Assembly (NCBI GenBank): GCA_030602885.1
Contig: JAUVYV010000014.1
Coordinates: forward strand, 1-64,000
Length of the DNA: 64,000 bases
Origin: Phycisphaerales bacterium
GTDB taxonomy: Bacteria > Planctomycetota > Phycisphaerae > Sedimentisphaerales > Anaerobacaceae
Reading direction: 5' to 3'
The position numbers and the translations under genes were made by a program. Under the pieces are notes generated by a model. That model saw only the letters and a program-made list of their open reading frames with translations, was not told where the DNA came from and ran no database searches. Positions 54,913 through 63,905 of the stretch are shown here, piece by piece (position 1 is the first letter of the stretch; each line of letters opens with the position of its first letter).

Positions 54913-56856
54913 TCAGGTGTCTTTGGCCTCGAATTCTGCATCGATGACGTCGTCGCCGCCTTTTCGTTTTACTTCGCCCTCGGGCGGAGGCGGTGCCTGC
55001 TGCTCTGGCTGGTCTGTCGGCCCCGGTGCGGCACCGGCCGCTGATTTTTTGGCTGCCTCTTCATAAAGTATCTTGCCCAATTCCTGGCTGGTCGTACCGA
55101 GGTTCTCAATTGCTCTCCTTATCGCCTCGGCATCTTCGCCTTTGGCCGCTTCCTTAAGGTTATTGAGCGCCCCTTCAATCTTGCCTCGAACGTCGGCGCC
55201 GACCTTGTCACCGTGCTCTTTGAGCGTTTTTTCGGTCGAGTAAACCAGCTGGTCGGCCTGGTTCTTCAAATCGATAACTTCTCGTTTCTTCTTGTCCTCT
55301 TCGGCGTGGCTCTCGGCATCCTTTTTCATCTTTTCGACCTCATCCTCGCTCAGTCCCGAGCTTGACTTGATCTGGATGGACTGCTGCTTGCCCGTGCCGA
55401 GGTCCTTTGCAGAGACGTTCAGGATGCCGTTGGCGTCGATGTTGAAGGTGACCTCAATCTGCGGGATTGACCGCGGTGCCGGCGGGATATCGGCAAGCTG
55501 GAACCTGCCCAACGTCCGGTTGTCCCTTGCAAACTCACGCTCGCCCTGCAGGACGTGTATATCAACCGTTGTCTGATTATCCGCAGCGGTCGAGAAGATT
55601 TCCATTTTGCTGGTCGGAATCGTGGTGTTGCGCTCAATAAGCTTTGTCATCACGCCGCCTAAGGTCTCAACTCCGAGTGAAAGGGGTGTTACGTCGAGCA
55701 GCAAGATGTCTTTGACGCCGGCGTCCCCGGCCAGGACCGCACCTTGAATCGCGGCACCGAGGCCGACGACCTCGTCCGGGTTGATGCTTCTGTTGGGCTC
55801 TTTTTCGAATATATCTTTGACTATCTGCTGTACCTTCGGGATTCTGGTCGAGCCGCCTACCAGCAGCACTTCGGGTATATCACCGGCCGAGAGTTTCGCA
55901 TCTTCGAGCGCCCTGTGGCACGGTCCCTTGAGCCGTTCGAAAATCGGCTCTGCCAGCGATTCGAACTTACTGCGGGTAATCGTAATCTGTAAATGTTTCG
56001 GTCCCGAGGCATCGGCCGTTATGAACGGCAGGTTGACCGTACTTTCAAGCTGAGTGCTCAACTCGCACTTGGCCTTTTCCGCAGCTTCCTTGAGGCGCTG
56101 ATGTGCCATCGGGTCCTGACGCAGGTCGATACCCTCTTTTCTTTTGAACTCATCGGCCAGGTGGTTTATCAGCACCTCATCGAGGTCGTCGCCGCCAAGG
56201 TGCGTGTCGCCGTTGGTGCTGAGCACCTCGAAGACGTTGTCGCCGATATCGAGAATCGATATGTCGAACGTACCACCGCCGAAGTCGAACACCGCCACCT
56301 TCTCATTTTTCTTTTTCTCAAGACCATAGGCAAGTGCCGCTGCGGTCGGCTCATTGATAATCCGCTCGACCTTGAGCCCGGCTATCTTACCCGCGTCTTT
56401 GGTTGCCTGACGCTGCGAGTCGTTAAAGTAGGCAGGGACGGTAATGACCGCCTGCTCAACTTTTTCGCCCAGGTAGTCCTCGGCGGTCTTTTTTAAGTCC
56501 TGCAGAATCATGGCGGAAACTTCAGGCGGGGTATATTCCTTGCCTCGCACACCGACCTTTACGAGCTCTTCCGGGCCGCCCGTAATCTTGTATGGGACGA
56601 TTTTTTCCTCGGATGAGACCTCGCTGTGGCGGCGACCCATGAAACGTTTTATCGAAAACACGGTGTTCTCGGGATTGGTTACCTGCTGATGACGTGCAAT
56701 CTGGCCGACAAGCCGTTCGCCCTTGTCGGTAAAACCCACTACCGAAGGCGTCAGCCGCGAGCCTGAGGAATTGATCAGAACCTTCGGCGCCGAGCCTTCC
56801 ATAACCGCAACGACCGAATTCGTTGTCCCCAGGTCTATTCCAATTATCTTTGCCAT
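54913..56856 (-). CDS. dnaK: Hsp70 chaperone DnaK
   Basis: The product has 647 residues. It opens [21 protein letters not shown], with phosphate motifs [15 protein letters not shown] and [13 protein letters not shown]. The substrate-binding domain contains [20 protein letters not shown] and the C-terminal tail ends DDVIDAEFE, as in typical bacterial DnaK. GAAAGGG precedes the ATG. grpE and dnaJ are not next to it and no CIRCE element was seen upstream. Confidence 0.98.
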   Translation of the reverse strand: MAKIIGIDLGTTNSVVAVMEGSAPKVLINSSGSRLTPSVVGFTDKGERLVGQIARHQQVTNPENTVFSIKRFMGRRHSEVSSEEKIVPYKITGGPEELVKVGVRGKEYTPPEVSAMILQDLKKTAEDYLGEKVEQAVITVPAYFNDSQRQATKDAGKIAGLKVERIINEPTAAALAYGLEKKKNEKVAVFDFGGGTFDISILDIGDNVFEVLSTNGDTHLGGDDLDEVLINHLADEFKRKEGIDLRQDPMAHQRLKEAAEKAKCELSTQLESTVNLPFITADASGPKHLQITITRSKFESLAEPIFERLKGPCHRALEDAKLSAGDIPEVLLVGGSTRIPKVQQIVKDIFEKEPNRSINPDEVVGLGAAIQGAVLAGDAGVKDILLLDVTPLSLGVETLGGVMTKLIERNTTIPTSKMEIFSTAADNQTTVDIHVLQGEREFARDNRTLGRFQLADIPPAPRSIPQIEVTFNIDANGILNVSAKDLGTGKQQSIQIKSSSGLSEDEVEKMKKDAESHAEEDKKKREVIDLKNQADQLVYSTEKTLKEHGDKVGADVRGKIEGALNNLKEAAKGEDAEAIRRAIENLGTTSQELGKILYEEAAKKSAAGAAPGPTDQPEQQAPPPPEGEVKRKGGDDVIDAEFEAKDT

Positions 56857-57171
56857 GGTTAATTCCCTTTCGCGTTATTTCAGGTGGCAAGTTTACAGTA
56901 CTTCCGTTCCTCCAAGTGTGCAAAACGTGTGCCAGGGGCTGGAGGAAAAATAGGTGAGGGTGGCTAACGCCTTGAAAGACAGCGAGTTAGAGCAATGGTA
57001 AGCTCGATGGCATATCGGTTTGTAGGGGAACGATTGTGCCATTTTGGCAGGTGAAGACGTGCGAAAACGTGTGAAGACGTGCGAAAACGATTGAAATCTC
57101 AAGAAAAAATCGCAGTGGTGACGGTTATCCGCTCGGTATTGGGCGAGTAATCTGCGGCCTTCAGGGGGAAC
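56857..57171. other. Intergenic region with tandem repeat upstream of dnaK
   Basis: This region contains the dnaK promoter somewhere; no clear -35/-10 or heat-shock sequence stands out. It holds the 20-bp tandem pair (57051-57090) and the left copy of a ~41-bp duplication of the mcsB end. Confidence 0.45.
57051..57090. repeat. Two tandem 20-bp units
   Basis: GTGAAGACGTGCGAAAACGT at 57051-57070 is followed directly by a second copy at 57071-57090 with one difference. Confidence 0.85.
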
Positions 57172-57212
57172 GGTTATCCGCTGAGTGTTGCGCGAATAAT
57201 CTTGGCCCTGAG
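57123..57212. repeat. Partial duplication of the mcsB 3' end
   Basis: 57123-57164 and 57172-57212 both begin GGTTATCCGCT, share the middle at about 15 of 20 positions and end near GGCC..AG. The right copy is the true end of mcsB including its stop. Confidence 0.7.
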
Positions 57213-58298
57213 TGCGTCTCTGTGCGCGGAATCGAGCTCCTTGCCGTAGTTAAGCTGTAGGTGGGCCGGCAGGGTCAGCATAAAGAGCCGATTTATGGTG
57301 GCTATGGAAAGACCTTCATTCTTTGAATCGGCGCAGTGGTCGCCGCGAAGAGCACAGAGTCGGTCTATGGCAGGAGTAGAAGCGCCGAGATGCTCGTGCA
57401 TATTCAGGCCGAGGCGCAAATGGCTGAGCAAGAACAATGCTTCCTGAGAGCTTATCAGATGCGCATTCTTCAATAGTGCCATCGCCCGGGAGATCTTGTC
57501 GTCAAGCAGATACTCCTGTTCGGAAAGCAGCGTTTCCCTGGCGGCATTTTCATATTCGGCTATCTCAGGGATGACGACGTGCTCGAAGCGGTGGACAATC
57601 TCCTGCTCAGAGACGCCGAGGGTAATCTGATTGGACAACTGATAGAAATCTCCGGCCGCCTCGGTGCCTTCACCGAACAGGCCGCGAACCGCAAGTCCCA
57701 GGGCGCGAGTGGCGTTCAAAAACTTTTCTATCTGCCCGGTTATCTTCAAGGCCGGAAGATGAAGCATCACCGAAATGCGTATCGCCGTTCCCAGGTTCGT
57801 CGGACACGCCGTCAAATACCCGTATCTCGGGCTGAATGCGTAGGCGAGCTTTTCCTCGACCATATCGTCAATCCGGTTGATTTGGTCGATACACTGCGAC
57901 AACTGACAGCCGGATTTGAGCACCTGCATCCGAAGATGGTCCTCTTCATTTATCATAGCGGTGAAGAACTCGCGACGAGCAATAACGACACCTCGCGGGC
58001 CCTTGCCGAATGCGTGATGCTGACTTATAAGATGGCGTTCGACAAGAAATCGCCTGTTCAGGACAGGCGCGCCATCGACGCTTAAGTAGAAGACATCATC
58101 GCCCAAATCGAGCGACATCAGGACGCCTTTGAGTTTTTTTAGTATGACGGATTTCTCTGCGTTCGAGCATCGGCTGAGAAACTTGTGTCCGGCCAGGTTC
58201 CTGGCCAGGCGGACCCGCGATGATATGACGACGTCGGACATGGGGCCTGCGCCGCTGAACCACTCGTTTAGTTTGTCGCTTATGTCAGTCAGCTTCAT
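57174..58298 (-). CDS. mcsB: Protein-arginine kinase McsB
   Basis: The product has 374 residues and belongs to the phosphagen-kinase-like family. In Bacillus McsB phosphorylates arginines and marks proteins for ClpCP. The ATP-binding Arg motif SSRVRLARNL and EDHLRMQ are present. The second half has CPTNLGTAIRISVMLHLPALK and the helical tail. It lies 18 bases after mcsA on the same strand. clpC and ctsR, its usual partners, are absent here. Its 3' end is partly duplicated downstream. Confidence 0.93.
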   Translation of the reverse strand: MKLTDISDKLNEWFSGAGPMSDVVISSRVRLARNLAGHKFLSRCSNAEKSVILKKLKGVLMSLDLGDDVFYLSVDGAPVLNRRFLVERHLISQHHAFGKGPRGVVIARREFFTAMINEEDHLRMQVLKSGCQLSQCIDQINRIDDMVEEKLAYAFSPRYGYLTACPTNLGTAIRISVMLHLPALKITGQIEKFLNATRALGLAVRGLFGEGTEAAGDFYQLSNQITLGVSEQEIVHRFEHVVIPEIAEYENAARETLLSEQEYLLDDKISRAMALLKNAHLISSQEALFLLSHLRLGLNMHEHLGASTPAIDRLCALRGDHCADSKNEGLSIATINRLFMLTLPAHLQLNYGKELDSAHRDALRAKIIRATLSG

Positions 58299-58316
58299 AA
58301 CAATGCGCTCAGCACT

Positions 58317-58811
58317 TTAGTCGTTCTCAGCCATCTTATCACGCAGCTTTGCCGCCAGCTCGTAGTCCTCGCTTCGGACTGCCTCATCCAGTTGCTGGCG
58401 CAGTTTTGCCAGTTTTAGCTGTTTTTTTGAGTCTTCCGGGACCCGTGACGGAACTTTGCCGCAGTGTTTGGTGTTGCCGTCGTGTGTTTTCTTTATCAGA
58501 GGCAGCAGCGATTTGCCAAATACGTCATAGTCGTATGGACAGCCGAGCACGGCCTTTTCTCGAAACTTCTCCAAAGTAAAGCCGCAGTGCGGACATGAAA
58601 GCTCTTCTCCGGAATAGCCGCCGAGCTCCTCGTCGCTCGGCTGTACGGAAAGCAGGCTGCTGAGAAGCTCGTTGATGGGAATGTGACTCTTGACAGCCAC
58701 ACCTTCCTCGGCCGCACAATGCTCACAAAGATGAGTCTCCGTGCGAACACCGTCGGTTATCTCCGTCAGATGTATCGTGGCCTCTCTTTTTTGACAAATC
58801 TCACACTGCAT
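58317..58811 (-). CDS. mcsA: McsB activator McsA
   Basis: The product has 164 residues. Two zinc-binding CxxC pairs lie near the N-terminus (CEIC and CEHC) and one more CPHC at the middle. A UVR domain ends the protein (LAKLRQQLDEAVRSEDYELAAKLRDKM). This matches McsA, which activates the McsB kinase. An extended -10 promoter lies just upstream. Confidence 0.92.
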   Translation of the reverse strand: MQCEICQKREATIHLTEITDGVRTETHLCEHCAAEEGVAVKSHIPINELLSSLLSVQPSDEELGGYSGEELSCPHCGFTLEKFREKAVLGCPYDYDVFGKSLLPLIKKTHDGNTKHCGKVPSRVPEDSKKQLKLAKLRQQLDEAVRSEDYELAAKLRDKMAEND

Positions 58812-58841
58812 AAATCTCGTCCGACATTCACATTCAGATAC

Positions 58842-58847
58842 ATTATA
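58842..58847 (-). promoter_or_regulatory. Extended -10 promoter of mcsA
   Basis: Read leftward the site is TGGTATAAT, a perfect TATAAT with the TGn extension. A poor -35 is consistent with an extended -10 type. mcsA begins about 30 bases downstream. Confidence 0.6.
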
Positions 58848-59003
58848 CCAAAAGCATACTTAAAATAATCGTCAAATTCGCTGCTGTCCTGTAAAGAGAC
58901 TCGCCTGTTTTCAGGATTTAGACAGGCGGCAAAGCTCGAAACGGCCCCAAATCAGCTATCTGTCCGGTGCTGCCGGTGAGAATAGTCCGAAAAGCCGTGA
59001 TTA

Positions 59004-59375
59004 CTAATCGCCCCTGGAATACTTCGCCCAGCAGCCGATCTGCTCGCCGACCCTGACATTCTCCAGCCGCAGACCGTCAGGCAGCTTCGGCTCAATTTTC
59101 TCATACACATACATTGCTATGTTCTCAGCCGACTGACTTCGGCTTTGGAAATAATCGAACTCGCCGAGTGAAATGTTATCGAGTTCTGCCACCGCACCGT
59201 TTAAGATTGTCCTAAGCCGAGCAAAGTCCATCACCACCCCCATATCGTTGAGCTCTTTACTACTTAGCTCCGCAACTACCGCCCAGTCGTGCTCGTGCTG
59301 CGGCTCGGCGCAGCCGTCGGGCAAAACGATACTATGCGATGCCTTAAAGCTGATTTCGATGCTGACTGTAAATAT
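59004..59375 (-). CDS. queD: 6-pyruvoyl-tetrahydropterin synthase/QueD family protein
   Basis: QueD makes 6-carboxytetrahydropterin in the queuosine path, and related enzymes make pterins. The protein reads (I)FTVSIEISFKASHSIVLP, then CAEPQHEHDWAV, with one zinc His in KASH and two in HEH (normally HGH). A catalytic Cys, SAENIAMYVYEKI and VGEQIGCWAKY complete the family set. The first His lies upstream of the only conventional start (TTG 59324), so translation must begin earlier, yet no ATG, GTG or TTG exists between there and the in-frame stop near 59396. The ATA at 59375, seven bases after GGGG, is the best candidate, giving 123 residues. The length matches the family. Sequencing error is the alternative. 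Confidence 0.78.
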   Translation of the reverse strand: MFTVSIEISFKASHSIVLPDGCAEPQHEHDWAVVAELSSKELNDMGVVMDFARLRTILNGAVAELDNISLGEFDYFQSRSQSAENIAMYVYEKIEPKLPDGLRLENVRVGEQIGCWAKYSRGD

Positions 59376-59428
59376 GGCAGTACCCCAAGATTTTCAAAAT
59401 CACATCAAATACACTCAGAAAACCTTCT

Positions 59429-59932
59429 CTACTGTTGGTCCCGCGACGTCCTCAAGCGCTGCTGAAGGCGTTTGTACACATTGGCCGGAACCAGGTTCGA
59501 GATGTTGCCCCCAAGTGAAGCTATCTGACGGATCAATGTAGAGCTGATAAAGCCGTACTGCTCGGTGGTCATCACAAAGACCGTCTCTATGCCAGCCACC
59601 GACCGGTTCGTCATGGCAAGCTCGAACTCGTAGCGTACATCGGTCAAACTCCGAAGTCCTCTTAAAATAACATCCGCCTTCTTCGTCGCCGCATATTCGA
59701 CCGTCAGCCCCTCGAAGCTCTCGACGGAGACATCCTGGATATCCCTCACGAGCTCGGCTATCATCTCCACGCGCTCGGCGGGAGCGAAGAGCTGGTCCTT
59801 CAGCGGACTTCTGCCGACGGCCACGATAAGCTCGTCGAAAAGCTTGACACCACGCTGAATCACATCGAGATGCCCGTTTGTGATGGGGTCAAACGAACCC
59901 GGGAAAATCGCTCGTACAAATTTGCTGCTCAT
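59429..59932 (-). CDS. coaD: Phosphopantetheine adenylyltransferase
   Basis: The product has 167 residues and makes dephospho-CoA. It has the nucleotidyltransferase motif FPGSFDPITNGHLDVIQRG, the phosphate loop TTEQYGFISSTLIRQIASLGG, and a family-typical length. ATG 59932 is preferred over the ATG two codons upstream because GAGGG lies seven bases before it. QueD follows 54 bases later on the same strand. Confidence 0.97.
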   Translation of the reverse strand: MSSKFVRAIFPGSFDPITNGHLDVIQRGVKLFDELIVAVGRSPLKDQLFAPAERVEMIAELVRDIQDVSVESFEGLTVEYAATKKADVILRGLRSLTDVRYEFELAMTNRSVAGIETVFVMTTEQYGFISSTLIRQIASLGGNISNLVPANVYKRLQQRLRTSRDQQ

Positions 59933-60422
59933 AAGCATGCCCTCAAATCAAACCAGCCATTATACACAAATGACACGGAAGGTCAATTCAGCCCGCACCA
60001 GCCTTTTTGCCGGCGATATTGCGTTTGCGATGGAACGGACGGCGACGTTGACGCCGCCGTCGCAGCTCAGGTCGCAGTCTCTGAGTGTGCGAAAGGCCCG
60101 TTCTGAGGCAACTTCTCGGATTTTTCAGTAATTTTGACAGCAAGGCCCGCTGAACGAACCATTCAGACTCCTGAGATACAGGTGAGATTATGGTATTGCG
60201 GGACTTGATGTGTGCAGGGGTGTTTCAACCGAGTAGATATTGGAAATGTCGGATGAAATATTGTGTTTGCTGTAAACTCAGGATAGTCATATAATTTGTG
60301 GGCAGATATATCAGAGTGACCGGGGGTATTAAGGTGCCTGCAAAAGCCTGCAAAAGATGTTTTTGTTGCCGTCGGGGCAACCCAATGCGGGCTTATCAAA
60401 TCTTTTTGAATAGGAGGTTACC
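59933..60422. other. Intergenic region with promoter and leader
   Basis: The first 250 bases contain only short frames with no domain. A promoter at 60267-60295 drives the next gene, leaving a ~120-base leader that holds the hairpin GTTGCC-GTCGG-GGCAAC (near 60366). Confidence 0.5.
60267..60295 (+). promoter_or_regulatory. Sigma-70-type promoter of the PQQ-repeat gene
   Basis: TTGCTG and a perfect TATAAT are spaced 17 bases apart. A transcript from about 60302 would have a 120-base leader before the ATG. Confidence 0.7.
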
Positions 60423-61655
60423 ATGAAAAACAAAAATCAATCCAAAATGATGTTCGCTGGCTGTCTGATTCTTATCACCACAGCCTGCGTCTTCGCGCAG
60501 GATTGGGCGCAGTGGCGAGGACCCAATCGGGATGGGAAGGTCAGCGGATTCATCGCACCGGAGGAATGGCCGAAAGAGCTGACGCACAAATGGAAGGTGA
60601 CGGTGGGCTCGGGCGATGCAACACCTGCCTTAGTGGGCGACAAGCTCTATGTATTCACGCGGCAGGGCGAGGATGAGGTTACCCTGTGTCTGGAGGCGGA
60701 CAGCGGAAACGAGCTGTGGAAGGACAAGTACGCGGCGCAGGCCGTGACCGGAGCGGCCGCCCGGCACCCGGGGCCCAGAAGCTCGCCCGCGGTGGCGGAT
60801 GGAAAGGTCGTCACGCTCGGCGTCGGCGGTGTCCTCTCCTGCCTCGACGCCGCCACCGGTAAACTCGTGTGGCGCAAGGACCCGTTCCACGAGGTCGTAC
60901 CCAGGTTCTTCACGTCCACATCGCCGATCGTTGTCGATGGGATGGTCATCGCACAGCTTGGCGGGCAGGGCAACGGGGCAATCATCGCTTATGACCTGGC
61001 CGGCGGCGACGAGAAGTGGCGATGGGCCGACGAAGGACCGGATTATGGTTCACCCGTTCTGCTGACCGTCGATGGTACCAAGCAAATCGTAACGCTCACG
61101 GAGAAAAGCATCGTGGGCGTCGCGGTCGCTGACGGAAAGCTCCTCTGGCAACTGCCTTTCGTACCGGGGAGAAGGGCCTACAATGCCGCGACACCAATAG
61201 TCGATGGTCAAACAATAATGTACATGGGCAAAGGCCGGGGTACAAAGGCCGTAAAGATTGAAAAACAAGGTGATGGCTTTACCGCGAAAGAGCTTTGGAG
61301 CAACCCCGATATCGGCACGCAGTTCAACACCCCCGTCCTGAAAGACGGCCTGCTCTTCGGCCTGTCCGACGGCGGCAAGTTCTTTTGCATCAACGCCCAG
61401 ACAGGCAAAACCGCCTGGACCGACACAACCGAGCGCGATCGAGGCGGTTTCGGACCTATCGTCAACGCCGGCTCATGTCTGCTCGCCATGCCCAGCAGCG
61501 CCGAATTGATCGCCTTTAAATCCAGTGACAAGCAATACGAGCAATTAGCCCTGATTAAGGTCTCCGAGACGCCGACCTACGCACACCCGGTGATTGCCGG
61601 CAATCGCGTCTTCATCAGGGACGAGGATTCGGTGGCGATGTGCACGATTGAATGA
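60423..61655 (+). CDS. Secreted PQQ-repeat beta-propeller protein
   Basis: The product has 410 residues. AGGAGG lies five bases before the ATG. A signal peptide (FAGCLILITTACVFAQ) means export. The mature part is a beta-propeller with PQQ-type repeats: DWAQWRGPNRDG, then blades such as LSCLDAATGKLVWRKD, IIAYDLAGGDEKWRW and FFCINAQTGKTAWTD. Proteins like this are very numerous in Planctomycetota. Some are scaffolds, so enzymatic use of PQQ cannot be claimed. It has its own promoter and a probable terminator. Confidence 0.9.
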   Translation: MKNKNQSKMMFAGCLILITTACVFAQDWAQWRGPNRDGKVSGFIAPEEWPKELTHKWKVTVGSGDATPALVGDKLYVFTRQGEDEVTLCLEADSGNELWKDKYAAQAVTGAAARHPGPRSSPAVADGKVVTLGVGGVLSCLDAATGKLVWRKDPFHEVVPRFFTSTSPIVVDGMVIAQLGGQGNGAIIAYDLAGGDEKWRWADEGPDYGSPVLLTVDGTKQIVTLTEKSIVGVAVADGKLLWQLPFVPGRRAYNAATPIVDGQTIMYMGKGRGTKAVKIEKQGDGFTAKELWSNPDIGTQFNTPVLKDGLLFGLSDGGKFFCINAQTGKTAWTDTTERDRGGFGPIVNAGSCLLAMPSSAELIAFKSSDKQYEQLALIKVSETPTYAHPVIAGNRVFIRDEDSVAMCTIE

Positions 61656-61728
61656 TTGGGAATGATTAAGACGGATTTGCTCGACGACAGGTGCGTAGGA
61701 TGCACAAGCTCGTCTGCGGAAGTCGGGG

Positions 61729-61757
61729 CGGGCCAGGAGGGCCCGGCCTTGGTTTTT
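61729..61757 (+). terminator. Probable terminator after the PQQ-repeat gene
   Basis: The stem CGGGCC / GGCCCG with a five-base loop is followed by a short spacer and TTTTT at 61753-61757. Confidence 0.55.
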
Positions 61758-61773
61758 GCAAACCTATTAAACG

Positions 61774-62307
61774 CTACTGAGCAACGTTGAATCGGTATTG
61801 GCGGTGCTTATCTTCCAACAGGTCCTTGCCCGGGCAGCGCAGGACAAAGCCGTCGGCGGTTATCTCGTATTCGAAACCTTTTCCGCTGAACAAATCCTTC
61901 GGCAAACCTGAAGGCAGCTTCTCCGGCAGCTTGCCCGTCTTTGCCTTGACCAAATAGATATCAATCGCAGCGGTAACGGCGTTAAAGAACGTATCTTTCG
62001 CAGCCTGGCGACTGCGCCCCTTGGACACTGTGGGAACCATGAACGCAACCAAAGCCGACTCGGGTCTCTCGACCGAATCTTCCTTCAACTGCTCGGCCAA
62101 TCGTGAAAGCTCTTCATGCGCCTGCCGATAAGGCAGGTCCAGGGCCGACAGAACCGCAGCCATATGTCTTTTATAATCCTGCCTCGCTCGAATAAAATAC
62201 TCCTCATCAGCTTCTCGCAGACGGTCGAGCGTCCCGGCCGGTAAGCTCGAAAGGAACTCCTCACCCAAACCTGCAATTTCTAAATTATACCCTCCCAAAC
62301 ACCCCAA
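61774..62307 (-). CDS. Uncharacterised protein, perhaps 5'-truncated
   Basis: The product has 177 residues if it begins at the TTG 62307. Function is unknown. The C-terminal part (NAVTAAIDIYLVKAKTGKLPEKL and PKDLFSGKGFEYEITADGFVLR) resembles the tail of longer Phycisphaerae-type proteins. There is no signal peptide or convincing ribosome site. A TATAAT lies inside the presumed first codons (near 62284), so translation may start later or the gene may have lost its 5' part. It follows the MFS gene by 28 bases on the same strand. Confidence 0.5.
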   Translation of the reverse strand: MGCLGGYNLEIAGLGEEFLSSLPAGTLDRLREADEEYFIRARQDYKRHMAAVLSALDLPYRQAHEELSRLAEQLKEDSVERPESALVAFMVPTVSKGRSRQAAKDTFFNAVTAAIDIYLVKAKTGKLPEKLPSGLPKDLFSGKGFEYEITADGFVLRCPGKDLLEDKHRQYRFNVAQ

Positions 62308-62335
62308 AAAACAAAAAATCCGAACACTTGGCCCA

Positions 62336-63583
62336 TTACTGAATAGCTGCCGACACTATCAACTTACGTTTGAAACCGAACCAGATAGCTAATTGCAGGA
62401 ACAAACCCAGTGCAACTACACCCAACCCGAAGCGGTAAGGCATAAGGGGGCCGAACTGGTCGCTCAAAAAACCTCCCGTCAAAGACCCGATTACAAAGCC
62501 CGCCGACAGGAGAAACTCGTGTATCGCCATCCGCCTGGATCGCCTCGTCCCCCCTGATACCCCATAAAACAAATGCGAGTTGTACATAAACGCCTGACCT
62601 GTCCCCACCAGGCCGGTAGCCACAAAGAAGATACCCAGCGAAGAGCCCTTCAGTATCATCAGCATACTTGCCAACAGCAGCACCTGCCCGGCTAAGAAAA
62701 TGTGCAGCTTATAATGCCACCGGTGCCATTTGCCCGCCGCCACGAATATAACAAAGGCAGCCAGGCACATAATCATCATTGCAGCGCCGTAAGTTGACTC
62801 AAGAAATCCCATCTCGTACCTGAATAAGACTGCTAATTGTGTTCTTACGAGACCGATACAGACGAAGGACGTCAGCAAGGCAATTCTTGCCATCCAGCGG
62901 AAGCGTGGGAGCAGGTCAGGCACCGCATCTGGTGGTGTCTGGCTGAGTTGAGCTTTGCCGTTGGTCGATTCATTCTGTCCGGGACTGCCGGCCAGTGTTA
63001 TCGCGGCAAAGCTAAACACCGTCAGGGCGATTATACCTGCAAAGGGCCAGACTGAGCTTTTCTCAACGAGCACTCCACCCAGATAAGGAGTAACAAGCGC
63101 CCCGAAAGACCACGCAGTATTATGTCTGCCTAACCGGCGATTAAGCTCCGCACCTTCGTAACCTGTCGAAAGCCAGCCCATCAGTGGCGGCCAGAAAAAT
63201 GCCGTCAGCAATCCCGATAATGCCGAAAAGCAGATTATCAGCCAAAGCAAACTGACGGGATTGTCACTGCCCTGGGCGATTATGACCGTAATCAGGACCG
63301 CAGTGTTTATCACGGCGTTTGCGGCGGCACCAAACCGGACTGCGTTCCTGGCATTGAAGCGATCCAGTATGCCCCCTGCCCCCAGACAACCAATCAGGTA
63401 TGCGACAAACCAAAGCCCCAGACACAGGCCAAGCTGGGTGTCGCTGCCGCCGAGCCGCTTGATGACAAAGGGCATCGCAACAAACCAGATGCCTCCGGCA
63501 CCGGACTGGAAGAATGCTGCGGTATATAAAGGCAGCGGGTGTGGGCTTCTGAGCAGTATCTTTATGTTGCCGGGTCTTATCAT
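62336..63583 (-). CDS. MFS transporter
   Basis: The product has 415 residues and about 12 hydrophobic helices. It shows a major-facilitator pattern, with the A-motif-like GCLGAGGILDRFNARNAVRFG after helix 2 and a matching second half around GGTRRSRRMAIHEFLLSAG. GAGGAAT precedes the ATG. The substrate is not predictable. An efflux or sugar role is possible. Confidence 0.88.
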   Translation of the reverse strand: MIRPGNIKILLRSPHPLPLYTAAFFQSGAGGIWFVAMPFVIKRLGGSDTQLGLCLGLWFVAYLIGCLGAGGILDRFNARNAVRFGAAANAVINTAVLITVIIAQGSDNPVSLLWLIICFSALSGLLTAFFWPPLMGWLSTGYEGAELNRRLGRHNTAWSFGALVTPYLGGVLVEKSSVWPFAGIIALTVFSFAAITLAGSPGQNESTNGKAQLSQTPPDAVPDLLPRFRWMARIALLTSFVCIGLVRTQLAVLFRYEMGFLESTYGAAMMIMCLAAFVIFVAAGKWHRWHYKLHIFLAGQVLLLASMLMILKGSSLGIFFVATGLVGTGQAFMYNSHLFYGVSGGTRRSRRMAIHEFLLSAGFVIGSLTGGFLSDQFGPLMPYRFGLGVVALGLFLQLAIWFGFKRKLIVSAAIQ

Positions 63584-63905
63584 TATTCCTCAGGACTCAG
63601 ACGGCTGGTACGTTCCGGGCGGACGAAGATAATTCAAAGGGGTGAGTTTTGCAAGTCCGGCAATCCTGGTGGCGTTCTTGATCCCTGGCCGGGACTACCC
63701 GATGCAGTCAGTGCTGCCTCTGTCGTTATCAACCTTGATACATGGGCCGCCGCCCCAAGACCCAGCCCTAATTCCCTAAATACGCCGAAAAAACACGAAA
63801 ACGATAGGCGGGCAAAATTGGTTTGACGCCCGCTGCCGGCGCCGCTATACTACCGTGCTTAAAAAGTGCCCCGGCGCGCCGGGACAGCCAATTTCGGAGA
63901 CTAAA
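63584..63905. other. Divergent intergenic region before guaB
   Basis: No gene is seen in these 320 bases. The guaB promoter lies at 63823-63851. Its leader contains the perfect palindrome CCCGGCGCGCCGGG at 63870-63883, between the promoter and the ribosome site; a regulatory hairpin is possible. Confidence 0.55.
63823..63851 (+). promoter_or_regulatory. Sigma-70-type promoter of guaB
   Basis: TTGACG and TATACT are spaced 17 bases apart, with a start codon about 55 bases downstream. Confidence 0.78.

Noticed and set aside
56857-57171. CIRCE or sigma-32 heat-shock control of dnaK
   Set aside because: No TTAGCACTC inverted repeat was found, and the one CTTGAAA present is in the wrong orientation with no matching -10.
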